This document shows, one piece after another, positions 31,273-40,216 of a DNA stretch of 64,000 nt. The position numbers were made by a program, and so were the translations under genes. Under the pieces are notes generated by a model, which saw only the letters and a list, made by a program, of their open reading frames with translations, did not search any database and had not been told where the DNA came from. This stretch comes from Pseudomonas guariconensis (GTDB taxonomy: Bacteria; Pseudomonadota; Gammaproteobacteria; Pseudomonadales; Pseudomonadaceae), in the NCBI RefSeq assembly GCF_024127895.1, contig NZ_JAMYBK010000001.1, forward strand, positions 310,001-374,000, read 5' to 3'. Numbering within the stretch: the stretch's first letter is position 1; each line of letters opens with the position of its first letter.

Positions 31273-31310
31273 GTGCAGTTTGACCGGTGGCCGAGGCCGC
31301 CTTGCGAGAG

Positions 31311-31337
31311 AAAAAGCAGCCTTCGGGCTGCTTTTTT
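31311..31337 (+). terminator. Rho-independent terminator of the rpsP-rplS operon
   Basis: AAAAAGCAGCC and GGCTGCTTTTT form an 11-bp stem closed by a TTCG tetraloop, followed by further T residues. Confidence 0.95.
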
Positions 31338-31394
31338 GCGTTTTGTCGAATGATGTACCGGGGCCGCCCCGGCCCCTTGCGATGTGAGTAAGCG

Positions 31395-31805
31395 ATGACC
31401 ATCACCCGAGACCAGGAAATCCAACGCCGCACCGAACTGTCGGTGACCCGCGTGACCAAGGCTGTCTTCCCCAGCACCACCAATCACCACAACACCCTGT
31501 TCGGCGGCACCGCCCTGGCCTGGATGGACGAAGTGTCGTTCATCGCCGCGACCCGTTTCTGTCGCCTGCCGCTGGTGACCGTGTCCACCGACCGCATCGA
31601 CTTCAAGCACCCGATCCCGGCGGGCTCGATCGTCGAGCTGGTGGGGACCGTGATCAAGGTCGGTACCACCAGCCTGCAGGTGCAGGTGGATGTGTTCGTC
31701 GAGAACATGTACCTCGATGGCCGCGAGCGGGCCATTCATGGTGTGTTCAGCTTCGTCGCCATCGACGAGGACAAGCGCCCGGTGCCGGTGTTGCCGCAGG
31801 CCTGA
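31395..31805 (+). CDS. Hotdog-fold acyl-CoA thioesterase
   Basis: 136 residues, one hotdog domain of the BACH/YciA type that hydrolyses acyl-CoA. The segment NHHNTLFGGTALAWMDE carries the conserved Asn/His and Asp positions, and FKHPIPAGS and HGVFSFVAID are typical. Preceded by its own short gap after the rplS terminator. Chain-length preference is not evident. Confidence 0.9.
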   Translation: MTITRDQEIQRRTELSVTRVTKAVFPSTTNHHNTLFGGTALAWMDEVSFIAATRFCRLPLVTVSTDRIDFKHPIPAGSIVELVGTVIKVGTTSLQVQVDVFVENMYLDGRERAIHGVFSFVAIDEDKRPVPVLPQA

Positions 31806-31832
31806 GGACGCTCCGGCGCCTGCGCCGGCCTG

Positions 31833-31920
31833 TTCGCGGGCAAGCCCGCTCTTGCAGGGGGCGAGTCGATCGCAAGTGATGCGGTTTGCAGGGCCATGTG
31901 GGCGCGGGCTTGCCCGCGAA
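31833..31920. repeat. REP pair, CGCGGGCAAGCCCGC type
   Basis: Inverted copies TTCGCGGGCAAGCCCGCT and GCGGGCTTGCCCGCGAA with a 52-nt spacer, between the thioesterase gene and xerD. A short CCGGCGC/GCGCCGG stem (31813-31828) sits just before it and may end transcription. Confidence 0.85.
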
Positions 31921-31989
31921 AGTGCCAGACCTGACAACCTGTCACCTGCTGTGAAACACTAGGCCCCTCTCAACGCCCAGCAGCCCCGC

Positions 31990-32886
31990 ATGTCCGCTCT
32001 CGACCACCCCCTGATCGACCAGTTCCTCGATGCCCTCTGGCTGGAAAAAGGCCTGTCCGACAATACCCGCGCCTCTTACCGCAGCGACCTGGCCCTGTTC
32101 AACGGCTGGTTGCAGGAGCACGGCGTGGCCCTGCCGGCGGCGGGCCGCGAGCTGATTCTCGATCACCTCGCCTGGCGCTTCGAGCAAGGCTACAAGCCAC
32201 GCTCCACGGCGCGTTTTCTCTCTGGCCTGCGCGGCTTCTTCCGCTACCTGCTGCGGGAAAGGCTGATCGACGTCGACCCGACCCTGCAGGTCGAGATGCC
32301 GCAGTTGGGCCGCCCGTTGCCCAAGTCCCTGTCCGAAGCCGACGTCGAGGCCCTGCTGCAGGCGCCGGACCTAGGCGAGGCCATCGGCCAGCGCGACCGG
32401 GCCATGCTCGAAGTGCTCTATGCCTGCGGCCTGCGGGTGACCGAACTGGTCAGCCTGACCCTGGACCAGGTCAACCTGCGCCAGGGCGTGCTGCGGGTCA
32501 TGGGCAAGGGCAGCAAGGAGCGCCTGGTGCCGATGGGGGAGGAGGCGGTGCTCTGGCTGGAGCGTTACCAGCGCGATGGGCGTGCCGAGCTGCTCAATGG
32601 CCGCCCCAGCGACGTGCTGTTCCCCAGCCAGCGCGGCGAGCAGATGACCCGCCAGACCTTCTGGCACCGTATCAAGCACCATGCCCGGGTCGCTGGCATC
32701 GACAAGCCACTGTCGCCGCATACCCTGCGCCATGCCTTCGCCACCCACCTGCTCAATCACGGTGCCGACCTGCGGGTGGTGCAGATGCTGCTGGGCCATA
32801 GCGACCTGTCGACCACACAGATCTATACCCACGTGGCCAAGGCGCGCCTGCAGCAACTGCATGCCCAGCACCATCCGCGTGGATGA
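31990..32886 (+). CDS. xerD: Tyrosine recombinase XerD
   Basis: 298 residues. With XerC it resolves chromosome dimers at dif under FtsK control. N-terminal SAM-like core-binding domain (LEKGLSDNTRASYRSDL) and catalytic domain with the full set: Arg in ACGLRVTELVSL, Lys in GKGSKERLVP, HTLRHAFATHLL (His, Arg), LLGHSD (His) and the nucleophile in TQIYTHV. Position immediately before dsbC-hom-thrC is the conserved Pseudomonas arrangement, which favours XerD over XerC. Confidence 0.95.
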   Translation: MSALDHPLIDQFLDALWLEKGLSDNTRASYRSDLALFNGWLQEHGVALPAAGRELILDHLAWRFEQGYKPRSTARFLSGLRGFFRYLLRERLIDVDPTLQVEMPQLGRPLPKSLSEADVEALLQAPDLGEAIGQRDRAMLEVLYACGLRVTELVSLTLDQVNLRQGVLRVMGKGSKERLVPMGEEAVLWLERYQRDGRAELLNGRPSDVLFPSQRGEQMTRQTFWHRIKHHARVAGIDKPLSPHTLRHAFATHLLNHGADLRVVQMLLGHSDLSTTQIYTHVAKARLQQLHAQHHPRG

Positions 32887-33040
32887 ATGGTTTTCATGTT
32901 CCGCCGACCGGTGCCTGCGAACCCCTCCAGTAGCGGCCTGTTGTGGTAGGCTTGGACGGTTTGCACCAAGGGCTGCCCGCTCGCCGCGATTTCCCCCGCG
33001 CCCGACGCCCCGCCGGCCCCGTCCGCCTTCAGGAGTTCCC

Positions 33041-33802
33041 ATGCGCGTGACCCAGATTTTCGCCGCCGCCGCCCTGGCGCTGGCCAGTACCTTTGCCGTT
33101 GCCGCGACCAGCGACGCCAGTGCCGGCGCCGAGCAGGCGATCCGCAAGACCCTGCAGACCCTCGAGCTGGAAGTGCCGGTCGAGAGCGTCGCCAGCAGCC
33201 CGGTCAGCGGTCTCTACGAAGTCAAGCTACAGGGCGGCCGCGTGCTGTACGCCAGTGCCGATGGGCAGTTCGTCATGCAGGGCTACCTGTTCCAGATCCA
33301 GGACGGCAAGCCGGTCAACCTCACCGAGAAGACCGAGCGCCAAGGCATCGCCAAGCTCATCAACGGCATTCCAGCCGCCGAGATGGTGGTTTATCCTGCC
33401 AAGGGCCAGACCAAGTCGCACATCACCGTCTTCACCGATACCACCTGCCCGTATTGCCACAAGCTGCACGCCGAGGTGCCTGAGCTCAACCGCCGCGGTA
33501 TCGAGGTGCGCTACGTCGCCTTCCCGCGTCAGGGGCTCGGCTCGCCGGGCGACGAGCAACTGCAGGCGGTCTGGTGCTCCAGCGACCGTCGCGCGGCGCT
33601 GGACAAGATGATCGAGGGCAAGGAAATCAAGGCCGCCAAGTGCGCCAACCCGGTCGGCAGGCAGTTCCAGCTGGGCCAGTCGATCGGTGTCAACGGCACG
33701 CCGGCGATCGTCCTGCAGAGCGGCCAGGTGATTCCGGGCTACCAGCCGGCGCCGCAGGTGGCCAAGCTGGCCCTGGCCAGCGAAGGCAGCGCAGCCAAGT
33801 AA
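33041..33802 (+). CDS. dsbC: Periplasmic thiol:disulfide isomerase DsbC
   Basis: 253 residues. Signal peptide ending TFAVAA, N-terminal dimerisation domain (about 30-95) with GLYEVKLQGGRVLYAS, then a thioredoxin-like domain with the active site TTCPYCHKLH and the cis-proline region GTPAIV. Corrects wrong disulfides in exported proteins. A good AGGAG ribosome site precedes ATG 33041. Located between xerD and hom as usual. Confidence 0.96.
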   Translation: MRVTQIFAAAALALASTFAVAATSDASAGAEQAIRKTLQTLELEVPVESVASSPVSGLYEVKLQGGRVLYASADGQFVMQGYLFQIQDGKPVNLTEKTERQGIAKLINGIPAAEMVVYPAKGQTKSHITVFTDTTCPYCHKLHAEVPELNRRGIEVRYVAFPRQGLGSPGDEQLQAVWCSSDRRAALDKMIEGKEIKAAKCANPVGRQFQLGQSIGVNGTPAIVLQSGQVIPGYQPAPQVAKLALASEGSAAK

Positions 33803-33884
33803 TTCAATCAGTACGCCGTCACCATGGGGAGACGGCATGTTTCACGGTCGGCGCAGAGGCCGGCCGTTCAATGGGGAGTTCACA

Positions 33885-35189
33885 GTGAAACCGGTCAAAG
33901 TAGGCATCTGTGGGTTGGGGACCGTCGGTGGCGGAACCTTCAATGTACTTCAGCGCAACGCCGAGGAGATCGCCCGCCGTGCCGGGCGCGGTATTGAAGT
34001 GGCACAGATCGCCATGCGCTCGCAGAACCCGAACTGCCAGATTACCGGTACCCCCATTACCGCTGATGTGTTCGAGGTCGCGAGCAACCCGGAGATCGAC
34101 ATCGTCATCGAGCTGATCGGCGGCTACACCGTCGCCCGTGACCTGGTGCTCAAGGCCATCGAAAACGGCAAGCACGTGGTCACCGCCAACAAGGCCCTGA
34201 TCGCCGTGCACGGCAACGAGATCTTCGCCAAGGCCCGCGAGAAGGGCGTCATCGTCGCCTTCGAAGCCGCGGTTGCCGGTGGCATCCCGGTGATCAAGGC
34301 GATCCGCGAGGGCCTGTCGGCCAACCGCATCAACTGGCTGGCCGGCATCATCAACGGTACCGGCAACTTCATCCTCACCGAGATGCGCGACAAAGGCCGT
34401 GCCTTCCCTGACGTGCTCGCCGAGGCCCAGGCCCTGGGGTACGCCGAGGCTGACCCGACCTTCGACGTCGAGGGCATCGACGCGGCGCACAAGCTGACCA
34501 TCCTGGCCTCCATCGCCTTCGGCATCCCGCTGCAGTTCGACAAGGCCTACACCGAGGGCATCACCCAGCTGACCACGGCCGACGTCAACTACGCCGAGGC
34601 CCTGGGCTACCGCATCAAGCACCTGGGCGTGGCCCGTCGCACCGACGACGGCTTCGAGTTGCGCGTGCACCCGACGCTGATCCCCAGCGACCGTCTGATC
34701 GCCAACGTCAACGGTGTGATGAACGCGGTGATGGTCAACGGCGACGCCGCCGGCTCGACCCTGTACTACGGTGCCGGCGCCGGCATGGAGCCGACCGCTT
34801 CCTCGGTGGTCGCCGACCTGGTCGACGTGGTCCGCGCCATGACCTCCGACCCGGAGAACCGCGTGCCGCACCTGGCCTTCCAGCCCGATTCACTGTCGGC
34901 CCACCCGATCCTGCCGATCGAAGCCTGCGAAAGCGCCTACTACCTGCGCATCCAGGCCAAGGATCATCCGGGCGTGCTGGCCCAGGTGGCGAGCATCCTC
35001 TCGGAGCGCGGCATCAACATCGAGTCGATCATGCAGAAGGAAGCCGAGGAGCAGGACGGCCTGGTACCGATGATCCTGCTGACCCATCGCGTGGTCGAGC
35101 AGCGTATCGACGACGCCATCGTCGCCCTGGAAGCCCTGCAGGACGTGGTCGGCAAGGTCGTGCGTATTCGCGTCGAACAGCTCAATTAA
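33885..35189 (+). CDS. hom: Homoserine dehydrogenase
   Basis: 434 residues from GTG 33885, with GGGGAG 7 nt upstream; an ATG frame from 33837 adds 16 unlikely residues. Reduces aspartate semialdehyde to homoserine for threonine and methionine. NAD(P) fold GICGLGTVGGGTF, substrate segment AGIINGTGNFIL, and a C-terminal ACT domain (HPGVLAQVASILSERGINIE) for threonine feedback. Not fused to an aspartokinase. Followed by thrC after a repeat-filled gap. Confidence 0.97.
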   Translation: MKPVKVGICGLGTVGGGTFNVLQRNAEEIARRAGRGIEVAQIAMRSQNPNCQITGTPITADVFEVASNPEIDIVIELIGGYTVARDLVLKAIENGKHVVTANKALIAVHGNEIFAKAREKGVIVAFEAAVAGGIPVIKAIREGLSANRINWLAGIINGTGNFILTEMRDKGRAFPDVLAEAQALGYAEADPTFDVEGIDAAHKLTILASIAFGIPLQFDKAYTEGITQLTTADVNYAEALGYRIKHLGVARRTDDGFELRVHPTLIPSDRLIANVNGVMNAVMVNGDAAGSTLYYGAGAGMEPTASSVVADLVDVVRAMTSDPENRVPHLAFQPDSLSAHPILPIEACESAYYLRIQAKDHPGVLAQVASILSERGINIESIMQKEAEEQDGLVPMILLTHRVVEQRIDDAIVALEALQDVVGKVVRIRVEQLN

Positions 35190-35339
35190 GCGGCAAGCTT
35201 CAAGCAGCGAGCTGCAAGATAAAGGCAGTTCGGCGTTGAGGCTTGGAACAGATGACACATGCGGCAAGGGTGGGGCGCGAGTTACAGGAACGATGCCGAT
35301 CGGCTTTTTCTTGTAGCGTGCCGCTCGAAGCTTGCCGCT
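35189..35339. repeat. AAGCGGCAAG-type hairpin element between hom and thrC
   Basis: Perfect 12-bp outer arms AGCGGCAAGCTT (35189-35200) and AAGCTTGCCGCT (35328-35339), with partly matching inner sequence. It overlaps the last base of the hom stop and ends 20 nt before thrC, so it would form a large hairpin inside a hom-thrC transcript. Confidence 0.65.
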
Positions 35340-35359
35340 CGAACCAAAGGTTTGCACCC

Positions 35360-36769
35360 ATGCGCTATATCAGTACCCGCGGCCAGGCACCGGCCCTGAA
35401 CTTCGAAGATGTCCTGCTGGCTGGCCTGGCCAGCGACGGCGGCCTGTACGTGCCGGAAAACCTGCCGCGTTTCACCCAGGAAGAGATCGCCTCCTGGGCC
35501 GGCCTGCCGTACCACGAGCTGGCCTTCCGGGTGATGCGCCCGTTCGTCGAAGGCAGCATCGCCGACGCCGACTTCAAGAAGATCCTCGAGGAAACCTACG
35601 GCGAGTTCGCCCATGCCGCCGTGGCGCCGCTGCGCCAGCTGGACAGCAACGAGTGGGTCATGGAGCTGTTCCACGGCCCGACCCTGGCGTTCAAGGACTT
35701 CGCCCTGCAACTGCTCGGCCGCCTGCTCGACCATGTGCTGGCCAAGCGTGGCGAGCGCGTGGTGATCATCGGTGCCACCAGCGGCGACACCGGTTCGGCC
35801 GCCATCGAAGGCTGCCGCCGCTGCGACAACGTCGACATCTTCATCCTGCACCCGCACCAGCGCGTCTCGGAAGTGCAGCGCCGGCAGATGACCACGATCT
35901 TCGGCGACAACATCCACAACATCGCCATCGAAGGCAACTTCGACGACTGCCAGGAAATGGTCAAGGCCAGCTTCGCCGACCAGTCGTTCCTCAAGGGCAC
36001 CCGCCTGGTGGCGGTGAACTCGATCAACTGGGCGCGGATCATGGCCCAGATCGTCTACTACTTCCACGCCGCGCTGCAACTGGGCGGCCCGGCGCGCTCG
36101 GTGGCCTTCTCGGTACCGACCGGCAACTTCGGCGACATCTTCGCCGGCTACCTGGCCCGCAACATGGGCCTGCCGATCAGCCAACTGGTAGTGGCGACCA
36201 ACCGCAACGACATCCTGCACCGCTTCATGAGCGGCAACCAGTACGTCAAGGACACCCTGCACCCGACCCTGTCGCCCTCGATGGACATCATGGTCTCGTC
36301 CAACTTCGAGCGCCTGTTGTTCGACCTGCATGGCCGCAGTGGCGCCGCCATCGCCGAGCTGATGGAACGCTTCAAGCAGGGCGGTGGTTTCAGCGTCGAG
36401 CAGGACCGCTGGACCGAAGCGCGCAAGCTGTTCGATTCCCTGGCGGTGACCGACGAGCAGACCTGCCAGACCATTGCCGAAGTGTTCGCCAGTACCGGTG
36501 AAGTGCTCGACCCGCATACCGCGATCGGCGTCAAGGCCGCCCGCGAGTGCCGCCGCAGCCTGGATACGCCGATGGTGGTGCTGGGCACCGCGCACCCGGT
36601 CAAGTTCCCCGAAGCGGTGGAGAAGGCCGGCGTCGGCAAGGCCCTGGAGCTGCCGGCCCACCTGAGCGACCTGTTCGAGCGCGAGGAGCGTTGCACGGTC
36701 CTGGCCAACGACTTGAAAGCGGTGCAGGCGTTCGTCAGCCAGCACGGGAATCGTGGCAAGCCGCTGTAA
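35360..36769 (+). CDS. thrC: Threonine synthase
   Basis: 469 residues, the long bacterial/fungal type. PLP enzyme converting O-phosphohomoserine to threonine. N-terminal MRYISTRGQAPALNFEDVLL, the Schiff-base lysine in LAFKDFALQ, the phosphate-cup region ATSGDTGSAAI, and VPTGNFGDIFAGY. Pairs with hom in the pathway. Ends with a strong hairpin. Confidence 0.97.
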   Translation: MRYISTRGQAPALNFEDVLLAGLASDGGLYVPENLPRFTQEEIASWAGLPYHELAFRVMRPFVEGSIADADFKKILEETYGEFAHAAVAPLRQLDSNEWVMELFHGPTLAFKDFALQLLGRLLDHVLAKRGERVVIIGATSGDTGSAAIEGCRRCDNVDIFILHPHQRVSEVQRRQMTTIFGDNIHNIAIEGNFDDCQEMVKASFADQSFLKGTRLVAVNSINWARIMAQIVYYFHAALQLGGPARSVAFSVPTGNFGDIFAGYLARNMGLPISQLVVATNRNDILHRFMSGNQYVKDTLHPTLSPSMDIMVSSNFERLLFDLHGRSGAAIAELMERFKQGGGFSVEQDRWTEARKLFDSLAVTDEQTCQTIAEVFASTGEVLDPHTAIGVKAARECRRSLDTPMVVLGTAHPVKFPEAVEKAGVGKALELPAHLSDLFEREERCTVLANDLKAVQAFVSQHGNRGKPL

Positions 36770-36781
36770 GACGAGTGATTG

Positions 36782-36806
36782 ATTGGGGCCGCTTCGCGGC
36801 CCCAAT
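36782..36806 (+). terminator. Hairpin after thrC
   Basis: ATTGGGGCCGC and GCGGCCCCAAT form an 11-bp perfect stem around TTC, 12 nt after the thrC stop. It lacks a T-run but is symmetrical and stable, also resembling a REP outer stem. Confidence 0.7.
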
Positions 36807-36935
36807 GTCTATCCACCCATTATCCGCAGACCGTTCCCACTGCGGTTTCAGACTTTTCCTATATGAGTCGTCAGGTGACTTCCCTAGAGTAACCGCCCCT
36901 ATCCACCAGGGCGCGCGAAGCCCCAGGAGCGGCCC

Positions 36936-37376
36936 ATGCACCGGCTCAACGTGCTCATCCACCAGGCACGTCCTTCCCATCGGATCCTCTTGCACCAGGC
37001 CTGCAATGCCCTGGGCATCTTCAATGTGCGCCTCACCCAGGGCCTGCCCGATACCCAGGCAAGCTTGGCCCAGGGAGACGCCACCGACCTGCTGATCCTC
37101 GACCATGCCATGCCCGAGGCCAGCGGCCTGGCCCTGCTCCGGCATGTGCTGCAGACACGGCGCCCACGCGCGCTGCTGTTCGTCGGCCAGCCGTCACCGG
37201 GCAAGGCGGACCTGGCCCAGCAAGCCCGACAACAGGGCCTGTGGGTCATCGCTGAACTGCGCTGGCCGTTGTCGACGGCCGCCCTGCACGATGCCGTGCG
37301 GCGCTTGCGACCCATTCCTGGAGCATGCGGCGCAAGGGATACTCAAACGGTCATCTGCCTTGCGCATGCTCATTGA
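36936..37376 (+). CDS. Stand-alone receiver-like protein, degenerate
   Basis: 146 residues with the layout of a response-regulator receiver: first strand LNVLIHQA, phosphoacceptor-like D56 in LLILDHAMP followed by GLALLRHVL, then ALLFVGQP and a last strand WVIAELRWPLS. The acidic pair normally after the first strand is missing (HQARPSHR), and the conserved lysine of KP is replaced in the RWP context. It may therefore signal without normal phosphorylation. There is no output domain and no kinase nearby. CAGGAGC precedes ATG 36936. Confidence 0.7.
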   Translation: MHRLNVLIHQARPSHRILLHQACNALGIFNVRLTQGLPDTQASLAQGDATDLLILDHAMPEASGLALLRHVLQTRRPRALLFVGQPSPGKADLAQQARQQGLWVIAELRWPLSTAALHDAVRRLRPIPGACGARDTQTVICLAHAH

Positions 37377-37453
37377 TACGGGGGCGGCTAGACGAACTTC
37401 CTCCGCTCCCCAAGGTCAGTTCCGATAGGTTCCAAGAACAGCGAGTACGCCGG

Positions 37454-37735
37454 ATGGAAAGAATCTGCAAACTGCTCAATGATGCCCTGACCCCGTACCA
37501 AGCCCAACTCGGCGAAACAGACGCCAGCGGCAAGCGCCAGCTGACAGTGATCGACAACCAGGGGGCGGTGATCCTCAGGCGTGCGGTAAGCCCGCGCCAA
37601 TTGCAGGAGCAACAACTGCTGGTCGACCTGGTGGATGGCCTGCACCGTGACCTGCAGATCGTCGAAGGCCGCCTGCAGCCCTGTGTGATCGCGGCCTTGC
37701 AGCACCAGCAGTCATTGCCGGGAACCTTCGCCTGA
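37454..37735 (+). CDS. DUF3509-like small Pseudomonas protein
   Basis: 93 residues from ATG 37454 (MERICKLLNDAL). Has LTPYQAQLG, a beta-type segment QLTVIDNQGAVILRR and a helical C-terminus RDLQIVEGR. This fits the small DUF3509 proteins restricted to Pseudomonas, as far as I recall. Function unknown. Terminator follows at 37839. Confidence 0.65.
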   Translation: MERICKLLNDALTPYQAQLGETDASGKRQLTVIDNQGAVILRRAVSPRQLQEQQLLVDLVDGLHRDLQIVEGRLQPCVIAALQHQQSLPGTFA

Positions 37736-37838
37736 GCGCTTTATCTGACACAGTGAGGGCAGGCTGACGGCACTCTGCTCCGGTGCTGTGGGCTGTCCCG
37801 GGAGTCCTTCAGGGCTTTCGCTCGACCCCGGACGCTCT

Positions 37839-37862
37839 CCCCGGCATCCGGGGTTTCTTTTT
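37839..37862 (+). terminator. Rho-independent terminator
   Basis: CCCCGG-CAT-CCGGGG stem followed by TTTCTTTTT; ends the receiver-like/DUF3509 transcription unit before the convergent TIGR02285 gene. Confidence 0.9.
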
Positions 37863-37884
37863 GTCCGTCCGGCCACGAAGGCTG

Positions 37885-38766
37885 TCAGCGGGGCGCGTCC
37901 TGCTGGTCTTTGAAGAAGCGCCGGCTCTGTTCCAGATAGTCCTCGCGCAGGTCCGGGTCCAGCCACTGGGCATACTGCTCGGGCAATGGGGCGTGGCGCA
38001 AGGTGGCCAACAACGGGTTGATATGGCCGATGGCCTCGCGTCCGAGCGGCGTGTCGGAGCAGCCCACGTGGAAGAACTGGTAACGGTCCACCCCCTGGAT
38101 CGGATGGAACACGTATTCGTCCAGAGATCCGCCTTGCTGCTGGATCATGTAGCGCGCCTCCGGCCAGTAGCCGAGCACCAGTTGCAGGCGCCCCAGGCGC
38201 TGCATCTGCAGCAGGTTGGCGGTGGCGTCGTTGCCGTAGTGGCGGCTGAAGGCGCTGTCGGGCAATTGCCGCAGGATATCGTCGACCTGTGCGCTGTAGC
38301 TGCGCTCGGCGACGATGCCGAGCTTGAGCCGGGTCTGCGCCAGCAGGCGCTGGAGGTCGATCTTGCCGCGCTCCAGGAAGGGCGCCAGCAGGGCCTGGTC
38401 CTGGCGGCGCACTACCAGCCCGCTGCTCAGCACGCCGAGAAAGGGCGTGGAAAATTGCACGAACCTGGCCCGCTCCGGCGTCCATAGCAGGGTCGGGTCG
38501 CAGGTGAGGTTGGGTCTCTGGAGCATCTGGAGGCCACGGGCACGGTTGACCCGGACGATGCTGTGGTCGTACTCGGGCATCTGCGCGATCAGTTCCGGTA
38601 GCATGCGGTCGATCACGCCCTGGCCTTTCTCCGAGCCTTCGAAGATGGTGAACGGTGGCAGGTCGCGCACCAGCCACAGCAGGCGCTCCTTGGCCTCGGT
38701 CATGGCCGGCAGCAACCCGCACAGCAGAATCAGGAGGCCAAGCAGGCGTCCGCCGGGCATGTGCAT
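37885..38766 (-). CDS. TIGR02285-family periplasmic binding-like protein
   Basis: 293 residues. Signal peptide (LLGLLILLCGLLPAMTEA) followed by a solute-binding fold with LLWLVRDLPPFTIFEG and GVIDRMLPELI. These are features of the TIGR02285 group, related to amino-acid-binding periplasmic proteins but without an attached transporter. A ligand-sensing role is usual speculation. Two in-frame starts (38766, 38760) are equivalent. It lies 16 nt after the CoA-transferase stop, so it is probably co-transcribed with it. Confidence 0.75.
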   Translation of the reverse strand: MHMPGGRLLGLLILLCGLLPAMTEAKERLLWLVRDLPPFTIFEGSEKGQGVIDRMLPELIAQMPEYDHSIVRVNRARGLQMLQRPNLTCDPTLLWTPERARFVQFSTPFLGVLSSGLVVRRQDQALLAPFLERGKIDLQRLLAQTRLKLGIVAERSYSAQVDDILRQLPDSAFSRHYGNDATANLLQMQRLGRLQLVLGYWPEARYMIQQQGGSLDEYVFHPIQGVDRYQFFHVGCSDTPLGREAIGHINPLLATLRHAPLPEQYAQWLDPDLREDYLEQSRRFFKDQQDAPR

Positions 38767-38782
38767 GGCGTGTTGCGCGCGA

Positions 38783-39982
38783 TCAGATCGCGCCGGCTTC
38801 GCGCAGCCGGGCGATGGCCGTGGCATCGTAGCCCAGGGTGCCGAGCACGGATTCGTTGTGTTCGCCCAGGCCCGGCCCCACCCATTCGCTGGAGCCTGGG
38901 GTGTCGGAGAGCTTGGGCACGATGCCTGGCATCCTGAACGGCTTGCCGTCCGGCAGGCGGGCCTGGAGGAACATCTCGCGGGCCAGGAACTGCGGGTCGC
39001 TGAACATGTCCTCGGCCGAATAGATACGGCTGGCGGGCACCTGGGCATCGTTGAGCACTTGCATTACCTGGGCCAGTGGCAGGCCGTTGGCCCAGCGGTC
39101 GATCACCCCGTAGAGCTCGTCGCGGCGCAGGTCGCGGCCATCGTTGGTGGCCAGGCCAGGGTCGTTGGCCAGGTCGTCGCGGCCGATGGCCTGCATGAAG
39201 CGCTTGAAGATGGCATCGCCGTTGGCGCCGATCTGCACGTGCCGGCCATCGGCGGTGGTGTGGATGGAGGAGGGGGTGATCCCCGGCATGATGTTGCCGG
39301 TGCGCTCGCGAATGAAGCCGAACACGTCGAACTCCGGGACCATGCTTTCCATCATGGCGAAGATGGCTTCGTAGAGCGCGACGTCCACCACCTGCCCCTG
39401 GCCGCCGTTGACTTCGCGATGGCGCAAGGCCATCAATGCGCCGATCACGCCCCACAGGGCGGCGATCGAGTCGCCGATGGAAATCCCGGTACGCACCGGC
39501 GGGCGGTCCTCGAAGCCGGTGATGTAGCGCAGGCCGCCCATGGATTCGCCGACCGCGCCGAAACCGGGCTGGTCCTTCATCGGGCCGGTCTGGCCGAAGC
39601 CTGACAGGCGCACCATGACCAGGCGCGGGTTGAGGGCGTGCAGCACGTCCCAGCCAAGGCCAAGCTTTTCCAGCACGCCGGGGCGGAAGTTCTCGATCAG
39701 GATGTCGGCCTCGGCCAGCAGGCGCTTGAGGATCTCGCGGCCTTCGGGGTGCTTGAGGTTGAGGGTCAGCGATTGCTTGTTGCGCGCCTGGACGAACCAC
39801 CACAGCGAGGTGCCCTCGTACAGCTTGCGCCACTTGCGCAGCGGGTCGCCGCCATCGGGCGACTCGACCTTGATCACCTCGGCGCCGAATTCGGCGCAGA
39901 TGCGGGAAGCGAAGGGGCCGGCGATGAGGGTGCCGAGCTCGATGACTTTCAGGCCGGCGAGGGGTTTGCTGGGCGTGGGCAT
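38783..39982 (-). CDS. CaiB/BaiF family CoA-transferase
   Basis: 399 residues, class III CoA-transferase moving CoA between acids. N-terminal GLKVIELGTLIAGPFA and EFGAEVIKVE, the conserved aspartate region YEAIFAMMES, and GEHNESVLGTLGYD near the end are standard. ATG 39982 (MPTPSKPLAGL) is preferred; the frame continues upstream without family resemblance. Substrate not predictable and no catabolic cluster adjoins. Confidence 0.92.
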   Translation of the reverse strand: MPTPSKPLAGLKVIELGTLIAGPFASRICAEFGAEVIKVESPDGGDPLRKWRKLYEGTSLWWFVQARNKQSLTLNLKHPEGREILKRLLAEADILIENFRPGVLEKLGLGWDVLHALNPRLVMVRLSGFGQTGPMKDQPGFGAVGESMGGLRYITGFEDRPPVRTGISIGDSIAALWGVIGALMALRHREVNGGQGQVVDVALYEAIFAMMESMVPEFDVFGFIRERTGNIMPGITPSSIHTTADGRHVQIGANGDAIFKRFMQAIGRDDLANDPGLATNDGRDLRRDELYGVIDRWANGLPLAQVMQVLNDAQVPASRIYSAEDMFSDPQFLAREMFLQARLPDGKPFRMPGIVPKLSDTPGSSEWVGPGLGEHNESVLGTLGYDATAIARLREAGAI

Positions 39983-40216
39983 GGGGCGTCCGTGGCGATG
40001 GGTTTGGCCCTTGGTTGTATCACAGGTGGTGCATGGCAGGTACTGCCAGGGTGGGGCTGCCTTGCTGGCGATGGGGCGCGAAGCGGCCCTGAATGGACGC
40101 CGAATGTCTTGCCAGGCCCAGCATTGGGACAAGCCCGCGAAGAAGGCCGTCAGCGCCCCGCGACTGTCCACGATCGGTTAGACTGTGCAACTTTTCTTTG
40201 CAAGAAGCCCGTCGCC

